A stretch of DNA of 64,000 nt. Origin: Brachypterus glaber (taxonomy: Eukaryota; Arthropoda; Insecta; Coleoptera; Kateretidae). Of this stretch, positions 1-12,440 are shown piece after piece (the first letter of the stretch is position 1; each line of letters begins with the position of its first letter). The notes under the pieces are model-generated. The model was given only the letters and a program-made list of their open reading frames with translations. It did no database searches and was not told the DNA's origin. The translations under genes were made by a program, and so were the position numbers. Where the stretch lies: positions 43,792,100 through 43,856,099 of the forward strand of contig OY294044.1 in the NCBI GenBank assembly GCA_958510825.1, given 5' to 3'.

Positions 1-420
1 TACCCCCTGCCCCTCAGGGGATGAAGTAAGATTTTTTTTATAATCAGATTCACTTTCAGCAACCTCAAAAACCCAAATATGCCAATTTTGACAAAAACTA
101 ACCCCCACACCTCAGGCGGTGGATTTAAATTTTTTTTATTATCAGATTCACTTTCAGCAACCTCAAAAACCCCAATATACCAGTTTTCACGAAATTAGAA
201 AAAAAATATTATTAGATTCAAATTCTTCGACCCAAAAAACCCCTATATACCAATTTTGACGAAAATATTGAAAATATTTAAAAATATTTACCCCCACACC
301 CTTGCGGGGGTGGAATTAGAAAAATTTTATTATAAGATTCAATTTCAGCAACCTTAAAAACACCTATATAGCAATTTTAAAATTTTTGTAAAAAAAATTA
401 TTTTTCCGTATTGCCGCACC
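1..420. repeat. Degenerate repeats with CAGATTCACTTTCAGCAACC
   Basis: Four diverged units share A/T-rich leader, (C)AGATTCA.TTTCAGCAACC, AAAAACCCCAATATACCA and CCCCCACACC. Starts at about 45, 143, 213 and 334 give irregular spacing (70-121 bases). The block may continue to the left of the window. Downstream (421-670) is a stretch with GACCGACCGACAA that resembles tails of non-LTR elements, but I cannot assign it. Confidence 0.5.
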
Positions 421-886
421 TCAATGTTCACAAAACAATCCCAAGCGAGAACTTTTGGTAACATACCTATGCCAAATTTAAAGCGTTCTCAAGTTATCGT
501 GCTTACACTATTTCACGGATAGAACAATCGACCGACCGACAATTTTTTTTGCTCGAAATTGATTTCTATCGACATAAAACGTCATAAGACGCAAAAATAC
601 ACAAAAACAAAATTTGATAATTTTTGCACGAATACAAGGCTTTCCCTAAATTTTGAAAATTTTCAAAATAGGAAAGCAAAACAAGCTTGAGATTTTGATA
701 CAGAGATAATAATAAAACACAATGTACTGTGTTTTATTTTGTAATCCTTCAAAAGCTCAGGGTGGTATCTAACTCCCTTATCTATTATATCAGAAACAAA
801 AGATACCGTTAAAATTTATGAGTCTATATTATGGGCCTTTAACGTTAAACACTAAACTAAGGTTTTATTACTTTATTTCGAATTAC

Positions 887-1023
887 CTGTATCAGATCTC
901 CATATTGGCCTCCAGCAGCAGTAAATGTAAGATGGCATATGAAAGGAATTTTATCTTCCTTCGGCCGATGTAATTCCAGATCATATGTTTTCCCTACTAC
1001 GCCGTAATATGTCCGATTGCAAC
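887..1023 (-). CDS. Second coding exon of the LDLa-CUB gene (CUB-like segment)
   Basis: Seen: on the minus strand an acceptor TTGTTTTAG|GT at 1025-1024, then 137 bases open throughout, then a donor CAG|GTAATT (intron from 886). The first two bases (GT) complete the phase-1 codon left by the exon at 12636, giving CGT (Arg); the 45 codons that follow begin CNRTYYGVVGKTYDLELHRP and end FTAAGGQYGDLIQ. Two cysteines (codons 1 and 28 of the segment), the HRP motif and the FTAAGG..GD string fit the start of a CUB-type domain. Known: insect LDLa-CUB proteins I remember carry a closely similar CNRTYYG segment directly after the LDLa module. The frame has no ATG and is only 45 codons long, so simple open-frame searches miss it. 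The exon ends in phase 0; the rest of the gene lies to the left of this window. An X-family repeat starts 11 bases outside the acceptor. Confidence 0.88.
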
Positions 1024-1033
1024 CTAAAACAAA

Positions 1034-1595
1034 AACAAGCCGTGAAGATATGTAATGCTACGCATTCCATTATATTCTATTCACAGTAAATGGTATATTG
1101 CATTATTCCAAATAAATAATTTTCAAAAAAATATATAAAAAATATAAAAAAAAAAATAAATAAAAAAAACTTAATAACAAAAGTAATTTTTCATAAAGAA
1201 GTTACGTTAATCGGAATTTTCTTTTAGCTTTTTTTGATTTTTTTTTTAGTTTTACCCCCCAAAACTTTTTATTTTTGGGGATTGCTTTCAAAAACAATAG
1301 TGATCTTCCCTTTATAGAATTTGATATTTTCTAAAAACTTCGAGTCTATCGAATTATTCGTTCTTGAGGTATCGTGTCTACAAAAAACGTGCCACCGGAC
1401 AGACGGACGGACGGATGGACCGACGGACCGGCTGACGAACGAACAGACAGACAGACATTTTCAAAGTTTCTTATTTTTTCATGAAACGCATTTGTATCCA
1501 AGAATTGTCTAGGACCTTTTTTGGCAATTTTGAGAAAATCGAAATTACCGTATAATACTATTGTAGCGCTACGCGGTATAATTATGCCAAATTAT
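1034..1595 (+). mobile_element. X-family dispersed repeat, copy 1
   Basis: Runs from ACAAGCCGTGAAGATATGT through long A/T runs, a block CCCCCCAAAACTTTTTATTT, a GGACGGACGG simple repeat, and TACCGTATAATACTATTGTA to GCGCTACGCGGTATAAT. Six copies occur in the window, in both directions. No coding capacity. The motif TATTATTCACAG appears near both ends of better copies, suggesting a short terminal inverted repeat. Class not recognised. Confidence 0.7.
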
Positions 1596-1599
1596 AGTA

Positions 1600-3870
1600 T
1601 CTACGTTACAATATCTACGTTACAATATCTCGGTAAATGCTAACCTACATAGTACTGTGTACATTTTATGAACTGACACCTCTGTGGAATGTAAAAAATT
1701 CAAGGTCACCTATTATAGTATAATACTAAATAATATTATATTAATATTATATTATATTAATAAGTATAATACTTTACATGCTATATTTTGACTTTTATCT
1801 TCCCCTTGCCTCAGCTCTAAGGTGCCAGTTAGTATTGTGACAACATTAAAATGTACTGTCCAACTGTCACCTCGAAGGAATGCGAGGGATAAAAGGTCGC
1901 CCCGGGTGCCAGTTAGAAATTTTTTAACAGTACATATATTACAGAACTAGTAGTTTCGAGTTTTAACCGTGATAAAATATTACTAAGAATCATAGAAAAT
2001 TTAATATTGTTCACAATAAAAGTCATAAATAAATAGCAGTATTAACCTTGTTGATGGATATAGAACTACTAGTTATATAAATAAGTCTAACCGTAAAAGC
2101 CTTAGATCTAAAAAAGTACATAGATTATAGTATTATAATAATTATTATCATATCATAAACATAAACTAATAGTCCGGGAGCCCACGCTTAGATTTTTTTT
2201 TATTACCTGACCGTTGAGGCTTTGTATATGTGTTCTTTATGTCTAGTCAAACAACTTCTTATGAAAGAAAATTCTCGGTAGCGGGGCGTTTTTTTTTTGG
2301 GACCAACCCTTAACTTTAGGGCGTCCCACAAAGTTATTGCCCGAAATTTTTTGTCGGATAAGGTTACCACTTAATTTTAAATAAAAAATAAAAAAGTCCA
2401 AACGATCCTAAAAAAATCAACTGTGAGGTGCCAAAAGTTTATTACTTCATAACTAACTATGTTAGGTCTCAAATATCAGGTAATAAAAAAAATTACCCAC
2501 AACTTTCCACTTTTTCTTGTGAAAATAGGTAAACACATATTTGTTTGTCAAATACATTATTTTATAAAGCTTTAAAGTGAATAAATGTTTCTAAAATAAA
2601 GCTTTAAAGTTGTTAAGATAAAATAATTGTTTTAAGATCAGTAACTTTTTAAAAAATAAACACAATTTATTCCCCATTAAACAAATTTAAACCGTAATAC
2701 ATTAAAAAATAAAATGTTATAATTAAATTTAAAAAAAAAAACTAAAATATCTTAATTATATAATTTTTAATAGAAACTTAAAACGCTATAAATGTTTTAC
2801 AATTTTAATAACCTTAAAACAAAATTTTATTTTTATAGTGTAATTAATTTCCATTTAAAACATTAGCCAGAAAACAGGTTTAATAAGGGAGTAAAAAAAT
2901 AAATAATAAATTAAAAACTAGTTTGTTTATTCACGAAGTTAGAGGCTTAAAAGGGAACAATTAGATGAGTGGCCCGGAAAACAGACAGGCAACTATTTTT
3001 GGCTAAAAAACTAATTCTAATTTTTCTTTTTTAATTATAATTTCTACTTTTTTGGATTTAATAGTTTTAGGCATTTTTTCTTTATTCGGGAAAAAAATGT
3101 AAAATTTTCCTGACTGTCAATCTATCTGTCAAATTTTCACCAGAGCTTGTATATATTATTTTCACGGTGGAAATTATATATGGATAATATAGGGAGTACC
3201 TAAGGGGTGTTTAGGGGGTTATTGTTATTAAAAAAAATGTGAATTTAGTTTTTTTAAGTTTTTTTTTCTGGAAAGGAGTATATGGGTGTTGCTTCAAAAA
3301 AAAAATAAAAACTAAAAAACATTTGAAAAGTTTTTGTTTTAATTTGGTTTGGAATCAGTTTATTATCTTTTATTTGGTAGAAAGTCATCCATCCAATTCA
3401 ATAAATCATCAGGTCAACGGATCATTAATAGCAGAAGTAGTAAGGGTACGGAGGCTTTAACCGCTTTTTAAATTAATCTACACTTATATAAGTCAAAATA
3501 CAGTTTTGAGATACAATATTTTTGAACTAAGGTACCGATATTTGTAAATACAAATATTTGTAACAAACAAAAATGTCATATTATTGGAATGTGGCAACTC
3601 TAGGTTTTAATGGGTTAAATTGTAATCATAATTTATGATTCATAAATCAGACATAAAACAATTGAGTCTAATAACAAAATTATTGGAATGGGACACACTA
3701 AGAATAAGGGTACGCATAATGTCGCTGTAAACAAAGAGCTATATGTGCCCCCAAGGACCCATTTAATCTAATCTTATCTAATATTTACACAAGTTTACAC
3801 CTTCATCACAATTTATTCGAATAAAGGATCCTTTTCTATGTAGGTAAATGTTGTTTAGTTTCTAAAGTTT
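1600..3870. other. AT-rich intronic DNA, nothing recognised
   Basis: Intron of the minus-strand gene. I see short AT microsatellite stretches (about 1720-1760), one GTTTGGACTTTTT motif on the minus strand at 2391-2403, and no gene or clear element. The open frame at 3239-3460 begins in a poly-T/A stretch and has no protein-like composition. Confidence 0.5.
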
Positions 3871-3873
3871 TAG

Positions 3874-4676
3874 GAAAAAACGTTTAAAGATTTACGCAAA
3901 TATTTACTTGTTTGCTTACAATGCATTGCAATAGTTAAGGTTAACGTCCATAATGTATGTTAAACTTTTCTTGGCGATTATAACCTCCCGCTATTATGTT
4001 CTTGTATAAAACTCTGCTCAGAGAAGTACACTAAATTAATTTTGATAAATATCAAGGTTGATATTAAAAATCTTTATTATATTTATTGTTAGCAAGGCAT
4101 TGTATGATTAACTAGCTTTCAACAGTATTAAATGTATTCCACATATTTTTTTTTCTGCAACTTTTAGGGTTTTTTTGTGTACATTTTTAAAAAAATTCAA
4201 AGGCAGATGTCTTGATCGAAAATGGTACAACTTAAAAAAAAAAATATTGGAAAATTTGGATTCAGAACGAAAAAAAAAAGTTTAAAGATTTAGGAAAATA
4301 TTTTACTTATTTGGTTACAATGCATTGCGATGGTTAACGTTAACGTTAACGTCCATAATGTATGTTAAGCTTTTATTTTGGCCATTATGACCTCCCGCTA
4401 TTATGTTCTTGGATAAAACTTTGCTCAGAGAAATACACTAAATTAATTTTAATAAATATCAAGGTTGATATTAAAAATGTTTATTATATTTATTGTTAGC
4501 AAGGAATTGTATTCTTCTAAAAGTATGAAATTTATTCCACATCATATTTCTTTTCTGCAACTTTTAGGGTTTTTTTGTGTATATTTTTAAAAAAATTCAA
4601 AGGCATATGTCTTGATCGAAAATGGTACAACTTCTAAAAAAAAAGTATTGGAAAATTTGGATTTAGAACGAAAATC
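3874..4676 (+). repeat. Tandem duplication of about 398 bp, two diverged copies
   Basis: Unit 1 starts at GTTTAAAGATTTACGCAAAT (3882), unit 2 at GTTTAAAGATTTAGGAAAAT (4280). Both contain TTACAATGCATTGC, GTTAACGTCCATAATGTATG, CCTCCCGCTATTATGTTCTT, TATCAAGGTTGATATTAAAA and CTTGATCGAAAATGGTACAA. Unit 2 has an extra GTTAAC triplication (near 4333). Divergence is several percent, so older than the 2603-bp duplication. No coding content. Confidence 0.85.
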
Positions 4677-6026
4677 TTTACTAAAAAAAGTCCTAGTGTG
4701 CTCAAAAAAAGTAGCAATTTGTAAACTAGTGTAATTTTTTAAATATCAATTTCTCGACTCAAAATTTTCTGAACAGAGTACGCGATGACTGCTAAAATTT
4801 CAACTAAAAAGCTCAATCATTTTTGCTCAAAATAAATTCTTTTCCACAAAAAAAAAAACAAAAAAAAAACTTAAAAATATCAAAAAAGTATAAAAAAAAA
4901 ACATAATCTAAGCACAATTGATTTTATTTAATTAATTCTTACGTTTTCCGGACCAAAATGTGGAAAGTTGAAGGTTTGAAAAAAGAACAATTAAAAGAAT
5001 GTTTGCCAAGCAACGTTACATGAGTTTGAGCTTTGTTTTAATTTATGTTAAAAATGCTACACTAGCAGGGAAACTAAAAAGACATATGTCGACATTAGTA
5101 CTTAGCACACAATGGGAAATTTTAAACTTTTATCCAAATGTACAGTGCGTTCTAAAAGCCCTTCTTATGTTTTTGACGACTTTAGCTATAAAATTTAAAT
5201 TCTAAACAAGTAAGTGCGATATATTTTGCATATGTCTTTTTTAACAGTAAATAAATGTTTTTAGATATGTTTACTTTCCCCTGGGTAAGCAGAGGGAATG
5301 CTTTGCGTTAGAAAAAATAAATAAAAAAATATTCCGAAAAAAAAATCTGTCTGTCTTTAAGGAAAAGTTTGTAACCACAATAACTCGGGAACACTTTGGG
5401 CTAAAGACTTTAAATTTGAAAAAAGTTTCCTTATCCAAAGTTCTCGGCTGGCATTGTTTTTGATAAAAATAGGAGTGAGGTAAGGATCAAAAGATTTAAA
5501 ATCTGTTTTTTCTACAACTGTTGTTTTTAATTTTTTGACAAAAGAAACTTTTTTTAAGTTAAAAAATTTAAACAAGGGCTTAAATTAATGTTTGTCATGC
5601 ATGTTTTTTTTTTTCGTTCTTTACCAAAAAAAACTTTGAACAAGATACTTTTTTAAACAATAGAGAGCTTCACTCTTTTCATAGCCTAGGGCGAGAACCT
5701 AGGTAAAACCGGCCCTGTGGCGTAGATACTATTTTTTATGTGGGAGGAGTTAATTCATTATTACTATTCAATAATACTGGCCATATCTAAATAAATCAAA
5801 ATTATATTTTGTATCAGTGTAAGGGCGCATTGGGTTTTAGTAGTATGAAACTTGGTACTTTCATTTAGGGCTTTGTAGGAGACCAAATAACCCGGCGCGT
5901 CTATAATGGTTATTATTTATTTATTGTTCTTTATTAATTTATATTAAGTTATATCCAGGTATGGATATTTTGCTACAGACATATATATCCAAGTGTGGAT
6001 ATTCTGGTAAACATTATAATAATAAC

Positions 6027-6505
6027 AAGCCGTGAAGATATGTAATACTACGCATTCCATTATATATTATTCACAGTAAATGGTATTTTTCATTTTTTAC
6101 AAATATTAAAAAAAATATAAAAAAAAAAAATAAAAAAAGATTTTTTTTGAAAAATCAAAAAAAAAATGAAAAAAACTTTATTTTTTTTTTTAATTTTCTT
6201 TTTGCGAAAAACAAAAAAAAATTGTTTTTTTTTAATTGATAGGTTTTAATTTTTTAAAAAAGTTTAACTCCCCATAACTTTTTTGTTTTTGGGGGGATTA
6301 CTTTGAAAAACAACAGAGATCATCCCCTCATAGAACTAAATTTTTCCTGAAAATGTCGATCTGATAATTCGTTCTGGAGTTTACAAAAATTCATGAAACA
6401 TATTTGTATCAAAGAATTTTTTGTCTGGGACGTTTTTTGACGATTTTGGAAAATTCGAAACTACCGTATAATATTATTCTAGCGCAGGCGCTGGGAATAA
6501 TATAA
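6027..6505 (+). mobile_element. X-family dispersed repeat, copy 2
   Basis: Same order of blocks as at 1034: ACAAGCCGTGAAGATATGTA, A-rich runs, CCCCATAACTTTTTTGTTTT, and an end at TATTCTAGCGCAGGCGCTGG. The GGACGG simple repeat is missing. One breakpoint of the 2603-bp tandem duplication falls in its poly-A part. Confidence 0.7.
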
Positions 6506-7194
6506 TAATATCCACGTATGGATATTTTGGTACAGACACATATAAATATATATCCAAGGGTGGGTATTCTGGTATATATTTTAATAATAATAATATCCAC
6601 GTATGGATTTATTGGTATAGACACATATATTCAAGATTGGATATTCTGGTAAATATACTAAATTGTTAAACAAATTAAAATTGTTTAAATTAAAACATAT
6701 TTGGGGTAAATATATAAATATTACTTTTATTTTATAGTGTATCTTTCTCATATTATTTTTTTTTTGGAGCGGAAGGGGTTAAAGGATTGAATGTTAAACG
6801 TGCATTTAACTAAATCTAACTTGAGAAATCAATTTCAGAAATTCGAACTATTCAAATCAAAATTATTATCCCTTATCAGGCACTCGCTAAACGTGTTCAA
6901 AAAAGATAAAAAGTTTCCGACGTAATTTCAAAGCAATATGCAAATGTTACAATTTACAACTTTTTCCAATATTCCCCGTTTTGCATTTGTAGACAAGAAA
7001 GTGAAAACTTTTTCCGACCCTTTTCAATTTCTTCGATTACGACTACCATTTAAATCAGTAAAATTCATAATGGGATGTTGTTATAGTTCTTTATTGTTTC
7101 TGCATAAAAACTGCTTCTAAATTCTCTGCCCTCAAGGTATTTCCCCCTTTTAATTTTAAACAGAACCGTATTTTATTTTACATTTTAGACAAAA

Positions 7195-8215
7195 TTCTCT
7201 ATCGTACGTTTACCTCGTATGGGTAATAAGCTCGCAAAACATATTTCGCAAAATTTTACCTCGTGTAGGTTTCTACCCCGCCGTGCATTTACCTCATATG
7301 GGTCTTAACCTCGCCGAACTAATATCTCTCAAAATTTTACCTCGTATAAATTTCTACCTCATGGAGCTTACCTTGTCTGGGTCTTAAACTCGCAGAACTA
7401 ATACTTTTACCTTTTATGAGCCTAATAACTTATCTCAACCCTTATAAAAAAAACAAACAAAATAAGTGATATTAATTATTAAACTTACTTATTAGTTTAT
7501 TTTAAATTAATATTAATTTTTATTGATTGACAAAATAAAATTTTATTATACTTATTATAATAACAATAATTATACTTTTAGAGAAAAAAAAACTATAAAG
7601 TAAAAGAATACGAAGGATGTGTAAAAAAAATATTTTTTTACGGAGATCTTCATATCCGCGAGGTATTCTGGTTGCGAGGTAAAATTTCTACGAGGTAAAA
7701 TTTCTGCCAGGTAAAATTTCTACTTTGTAAAATTTCTGCGAGGTAAAATTTCCGCAGGGTATTATTATGACGAAGTAAATTTTCACGAGGTAATTACATA
7801 CGTGGTAAAATATTGTACGAGATATTTATCATTGCGAGGTATTTCTGACTAGGTGTTTACTAGCGAGTTAAATACTTACGAGGTAATTTTTAAAAGTTTC
7901 CTATTAAGAAATATTCATAATAATCAATGTCAATATTTGTTCATCAAAAATTTTCTGTAAAGTTTTTTAATGAATAAAAGAACAATAAATAAAGAAAATG
8001 GATGCAGTTGCTTAATAAGAAGATAAATAATATGGGAAACATACTTTGTAAAATTTCTGCGAGGTAAAATTTCCCCAAGGTATTATTATGACGAAGTAAA
8101 TTTTCACAAGGTAATTACAGACGTGGTAAAATATTGTACGAGATATTTATCATTCCGAGGTATTCCTGACTAGGTGTTTACTAGCGAGTTAAATACTTAC
8201 GAGGTAATTTTTAAG
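7195..8215. mobile_element. Fold-back element with modular TTACCTCG / CGAGGTAA arms, copy A
   Basis: The left arm (7205-7400) carries repeated TTTACCTCGTATGGG-type modules about 25-50 bases apart; the right arm (7640-7885, and again 8040-8205 in the nested duplicate) carries the reverse complement, CGAGGTAAAATTTCT and CGAGGTATT modules. The two arms are joined by AT-rich DNA with no ORF. Known: Foldback-type transposons have long inverted arms built of short direct repeats. This looks like such an element, mobilised in trans; I do not recognise the module. Confidence 0.65.
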
Positions 8216-8364
8216 GGTTACCCATTAAGAAATATTCATAATAATCAATGTCAATATTTTTTTCATCAAAAATTTTCTGTAAAGTTCTTTAATAAATAAA
8301 AGAACAATAAATAAAGAAAATGGATGCAGTTGCTTAATAAGAAGATAAATAATATGGGAAACAT
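7722..8364 (+). repeat. Nested 321-bp tandem duplication
   Basis: CTTTGTAAAATTTCTGCGAG recurs at 7723 and 8044, and similarity runs to GGGAAACATA before each boundary. The second copy has CCCCAAGG for CCGCAGGG and other changes. The same nested pair is present in the second 2603-bp unit (from about 10326), so the 321-bp duplication is older than the large one. Confidence 0.85.
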
Positions 8365-8722
8365 AAAGATTTATTAAGAAAAAAAGAAAAAAAAAAGAAA
8401 ATTTAAAATTTACTGTCAGAAACATAATAATTATAATTTTGGATAATTTTATATGCCTAAATTAATTTGGAGTCCCTAGCACAAGCTTAAAGCTTATTTG
8501 GGACTCCCCATGACTTTGTAATATATTGCTTAATAAATAAGTAAAATAAATTAATAAGACTAGGCAACAAATCGCAACTTTTTTTTTTGCCCCGATCGGA
8601 AAGTAAATTTTTCTTACTAATTCGAGGGCGTAGAATCCGAATCTGATCTCAGAAAAATTCCAGCACCTAAAATTTTTGAGATATAAGTTCAGGTAATAAT
8701 GACGTTTTTTTTCAAAATCTTT

Positions 8723-9108
8723 AAAAAAAAAAATAAAAAAAGATTTTTTTTGAAAAATCAAAAAAAAAATGAAAAAAACTTTATTTTTTTTTTTAATTTT
8801 CTTTTTGCGAAAAACAAAAAAAAATTGTTTTTTTTTAATTGATAGGTTTTAATTTTTTAAAAAAGTTTAACTCCCCATAACTTTTTTGTTTTTGGGGGGA
8901 TTACTTTGAAAAACAACAGAGATCATCCCCTCATAGAACTAAATTTTTCCTGAAAATGTCGATCTGATAATTCGTTCTGGAGTTTACAAAAATTCATGAA
9001 ACATATTTGTATCAAAGAATTTTTTGTCTGGGACGTTTTTTGACGATTTTGGAAAATTCGAAACTACCGTATAATATTATTCTAGCGCAGGCGCTGGGAA
9101 TAATATAA
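8723..9108 (+). mobile_element. X-family repeat, copy 3, truncated by tandem duplication
   Basis: Identical in all but a few bases to 6120-6505 because it is the start of the second unit of the 2603-bp duplication. It lacks the first 90 or so bases of the element. Confidence 0.75.
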
Positions 9109-9797
9109 TAATATCCACGTATGGATATTTTGGTACAGACACATATAAATATATATCCAAGGGTGGGTATTCTGGTATATATTTTAATAATAATAATATC
9201 CACGTATGGATTTATTGGTATAGACACATATATTCAAGATTGGATATTCTGGTAAATATACTAAATTGTTAAACAAATTAAAATTGTTTAAATTAAAACA
9301 TATTTGGGGTAAATATATAAATATTACTTTTATTTTATAGTGTATCTTTCTCATATTATTTTTTTTTTGGAGCGGAAGGGGTTAAAGGATTGAATGTTAA
9401 ACGTGCATTTAACTAAATCTAACTTGAGAAATCAATTTCAGAAATTCGAACTATTCAAATCAAAATTATTATCCCTTATCAGGCACTCGCTAAACGTGTT
9501 CAAAAAAGATAAAAAGTTTCCGACGTAATTTCAAAGCAATATGCAAATGTTACAATTTACAACTTTTTCCAATATTCCTCGTTTTGCATTTGTAGACAAG
9601 AAAGTGAAAACTTTTTCCGACCCTTTTCAATTTCTTCGATTACGACTACCATTTAAATCAGTAAAATTCATAATGGGATGTTGTTATAGTTCTTTATTGT
9701 TTCTGCATAAAAACTGCTTCTAAATTCTCTGCCCTCAAGGTATTTCCCCCTTTTAATTTTAAACAGAACCGTATTTTATTTTACATTTTAGACAAAA

Positions 9798-10818
9798 TTC
9801 TCTATCGTACGTTTACCTCGTATGGGTAATAAGCTCGCAAAACATATTTCGCAAAATTTTACCTCGTGTAGGTTTCTACCCCGCCGTGCATTTACCTCAT
9901 ATGGGTCTTAACCTCGCCGAACTAATATCTCTCAAAATTTTACCTCGTATAAATTTCTACCTCATGGAGCTTACCTTGTCTGGGTCTTAAACTCGCAGAA
10001 CTAATACTTTTACCTTTTATGAGCCTAATAACTTATCTCAACCCTTATAAAAAAAACAAACAAAATAAGTGATATTAATTATTAAACTTACTTATTAGTT
10101 TATTTTAAATTAATATTAATTTTTATTGATTGACAAAATAAAATTTTATTATACTTATTATAATAACAATAATTATACTTTTAGAGAAAAAAGAACTATA
10201 AAGTAAAAGAATACGAAGGATGTGTAAAAAAAATATTTTTTTACGGAGATCTTCATATCCGCGAGGTATTCTGGTTGCGAGGTAAAATTTCTACGAGGTA
10301 AAATTTCTGCCAGGTAAAATTTCTACTTTGTAAAATTTCTGCGAGGTAAAATTTCCGAAGGGTATTATTATGACGAAGTAAATTTTCACGAGGTAATTAC
10401 ATACGTGGTAAAATATTGTACGAGATATTTATCATTGCGAGGTATTTCTGACTAGGTGTTTACTAGCGAGTTAAATACTTACGAGGTAATTTTTAAGAGT
10501 TTCCTATTAAGAAATATTCATAATAATCAATGTCAATATTTGTTCATCAAAATTTTTCTGTAAAGTTTTTTAATGAATAAAAGAACAATAAATAAAGAAA
10601 ATGGATGCAGTTGCTTAATAAGAAGATAAATAATATGGGAAACATACTTTGTAAAATTTCTGCGAGGTAAAATTTCCCCAAGGTATTATTATGACGAAGT
10701 AAATTTTCACAAGGTAATTACAGACGTGGTAAAATATTGTACGAGATATTTATCATTCCGAGGTATTCCTGACTAGGTATTTACTAGCGAGTTAAATACT
10801 TACGAGGTAATTTTTAAG
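9798..10818. mobile_element. TTACCTCG fold-back element, copy B (from tandem duplication)
   Basis: Copy of 7195-8215 carried in the second 2603-bp unit with only a few substitutions; not an independent insertion. Confidence 0.65.
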
Positions 10819-11029
10819 GGTTACCCATTAAGAAATATTCATAATAATCAATGTCAATATTTTTTTCATCAAAAATTTTCTGTAAAGTTCTTTAATAAAT
10901 AAAAGAACAATAAATAAAGAAAATGGATGCAGTTGCTTAATAAGAAGATAAATAATATGGGAAACATAAAGATTTATTAAGAAAAAAAGAAAAAAAAAAG
11001 AAAATTTAAAATTTACTGTCTGAAACATA

Positions 11030-11161
11030 ATAATTATAATTTTGGATAATTTTATATGCCTAAATTAATTTGGAGTCCCTAGCACAAGCTTAAAGCTTAT
11101 TTGGGACTCCCCATGACTTTGTAATATATTGCTTAATAAATAAGTAAAATAAATTAATAAG
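11030..11161. repeat. GGAGTCCC hairpin repeat, left of the TIR element
   Basis: TTATATGCCTAAATTAAT, then GGAGTCCCTAGCACAAGC and TTGGGACTCCCCATGAC (8-bp stem GGAGTCCC/GGGACTCC around an AAGCTT-containing loop), then ATATTGCTTAATAAATAAG. The same about 130-bp unit occurs directly repeated at 12306-12440, so the TIR element at 11162-12304 is bracketed by two copies; a third copy at 8427-8558 comes from the 2603-bp duplication. Confidence 0.7.
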
Positions 11162-12304
11162 ACTAGGCAACAAATCGCAACTTTTTTTTTTGCCCCGATC
11201 GGAAAGTAAATTTTTCTTACTAATTCGAGGGCGTAGAATCCGAATCTGATCTCAGAAAAATTCCAGCACCTAAAATTTTTGAGATATAAGTTCAGGTAAT
11301 AATGACGTTTTTTTTCAAAATCTTTAAAAAAAAAGAGTAGAATTTTGAAAATTTTAGTGTATATTAAAAAAAATACAAGGAATTCAAAAACCTATATGTC
11401 AAGAACCTACTGTCAGAGTAAGTACGCGAAAAAAAAAATAAAAAGGTTAAAATGAAAGTGCAGAGTTTACTTAATTGCTCATTTGTGGCAAAACTATCAA
11501 ATTTTTTTAAAAACTTTATAAAACTTAATTTGTAGATTATAAAATTCTCTACAAAAATATTTATACAAATATTTTTTTATTTTGCTTAGTTTGTTCCTAA
11601 AAAGTAAATAAATGAAAAAGATATAAAATTAAAGTACACAGTGTAAACTTTTTTCCCGAGCCCAACAAATATATTTTTCTTATCAATTTAAATGCGCAGA
11701 ATCCAAATTTGACCTTAAAAAAATTCAAAACGTCTTATTTTTTAAATTTTAGTAATGCAATTATGCCAATTTAAAAATAATTTATAAAACAAAATATTGT
11801 GTAGTTTTTTTTGTTTTTTTAATGGTTCCACATCATAAAAATGTTACTTTAATACATAAGAACCATAATACGTAACATTTTTTTAGTTTATTTTTGACCC
11901 CCTAGTAATGATTTTTGACAATTTTTAGCATGAGTACGTGGCAATAAGCTTGTCCCCTTATGCACCCTTCTTCTTACCCTCCACCCCTACATAGTTTTGT
12001 CACATTATCCATTTTTTTTTAATATTTTTTTTTCATAATATTCCTATTTATTCTACCTACGAATTTAAAGTTTCTATGTTTTAAGTTGGGTATTTTTAAC
12101 TAATATTGTGTCGCCCAATCCAAATTTGTCCTTGGAATATTTTTGTCTCCCATGATTTTAGAACAAAAGAGGGATAAAATAATGATTTTTTAACATTTTA
12201 ACTTAGGTAATAGAATTATTCTGAGGCCAGATTCGGTTTCAGCGACCCAAAATTAGTTAAAAAACATATGACTCCAATCGGGGCAAGAAACCGTGTTGCC
12301 TAGT
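11162..12304. mobile_element. TIR element ACTAGGCAACA...TGTTGCCTAGT, 1.14 kb
   Basis: Left end ACTAGGCAACAAATCGCAAC then TTTGCCCCGAT; right end ATCGGGGCAAGAAACC then GTGTTGCCTAGT. Inside each end, GAATCTGATCTCAG / CTGAGGCCAGATTCGG are further inverted matches. No transposase frame, so a non-autonomous element. Its left 160 bases also appear at 8559-8722, the end of the first 2603-bp unit. Confidence 0.75.
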
Positions 12305-12305
12305 G

Positions 12306-12440
12306 TAATTATAATGTTAAATAATTTTATATGCCTAAATTAATAGGGAGTCCCTAGCACAAGATTAAAGATTATTTGGGACTCCCCATGACTTTTTAAT
12401 AATAATATATTGCTTAGTAAATAAGTAAAATAAAATAAAA
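12306..12440. repeat. GGAGTCCC hairpin repeat, right of the TIR element
   Basis: Direct repeat of 11030-11161 (ATATGCCTAAATTAATAGGG, AGTCCCTAGCACAAGA, TTGGGACTCCCCATGAC, TATTGCTTAGTAAATAAG), about 90% similar by eye. Too diverged to be a simple target-site duplication. Confidence 0.7.

Larger units (their letters stand above)
6120..11325 (+). repeat. Two-copy tandem duplication, 2603-bp unit
   Basis: 6120-8722 and 8723-11325 are nearly identical; I noticed fewer than about a dozen differences (for example CCCCGTT/CCTCGTT near 6975/9578, GCAGGGT/GAAGGGT near 7755/10358). The unit starts in a poly-A run of an X element and ends in a poly-A run of the TIR element at 11162, so unequal exchange or slippage between A tracts is a likely origin. 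It lies wholly inside the LDLa-CUB intron. An assembly artefact is possible but the scattered substitutions argue against it. Confidence 0.92.

Noticed and set aside
4999..5205. Frame with AGKLKRHM, suggestive of a BED-type zinc finger of hAT transposases
   Set aside because: No paired cysteines or histidine in the right spacing; too short to support.
6409..11028. Pairs of identical small open frames (for example at 6938 and 9541)
   Set aside because: Identical because of the 2603-bp duplication, not because of selection; no domains.
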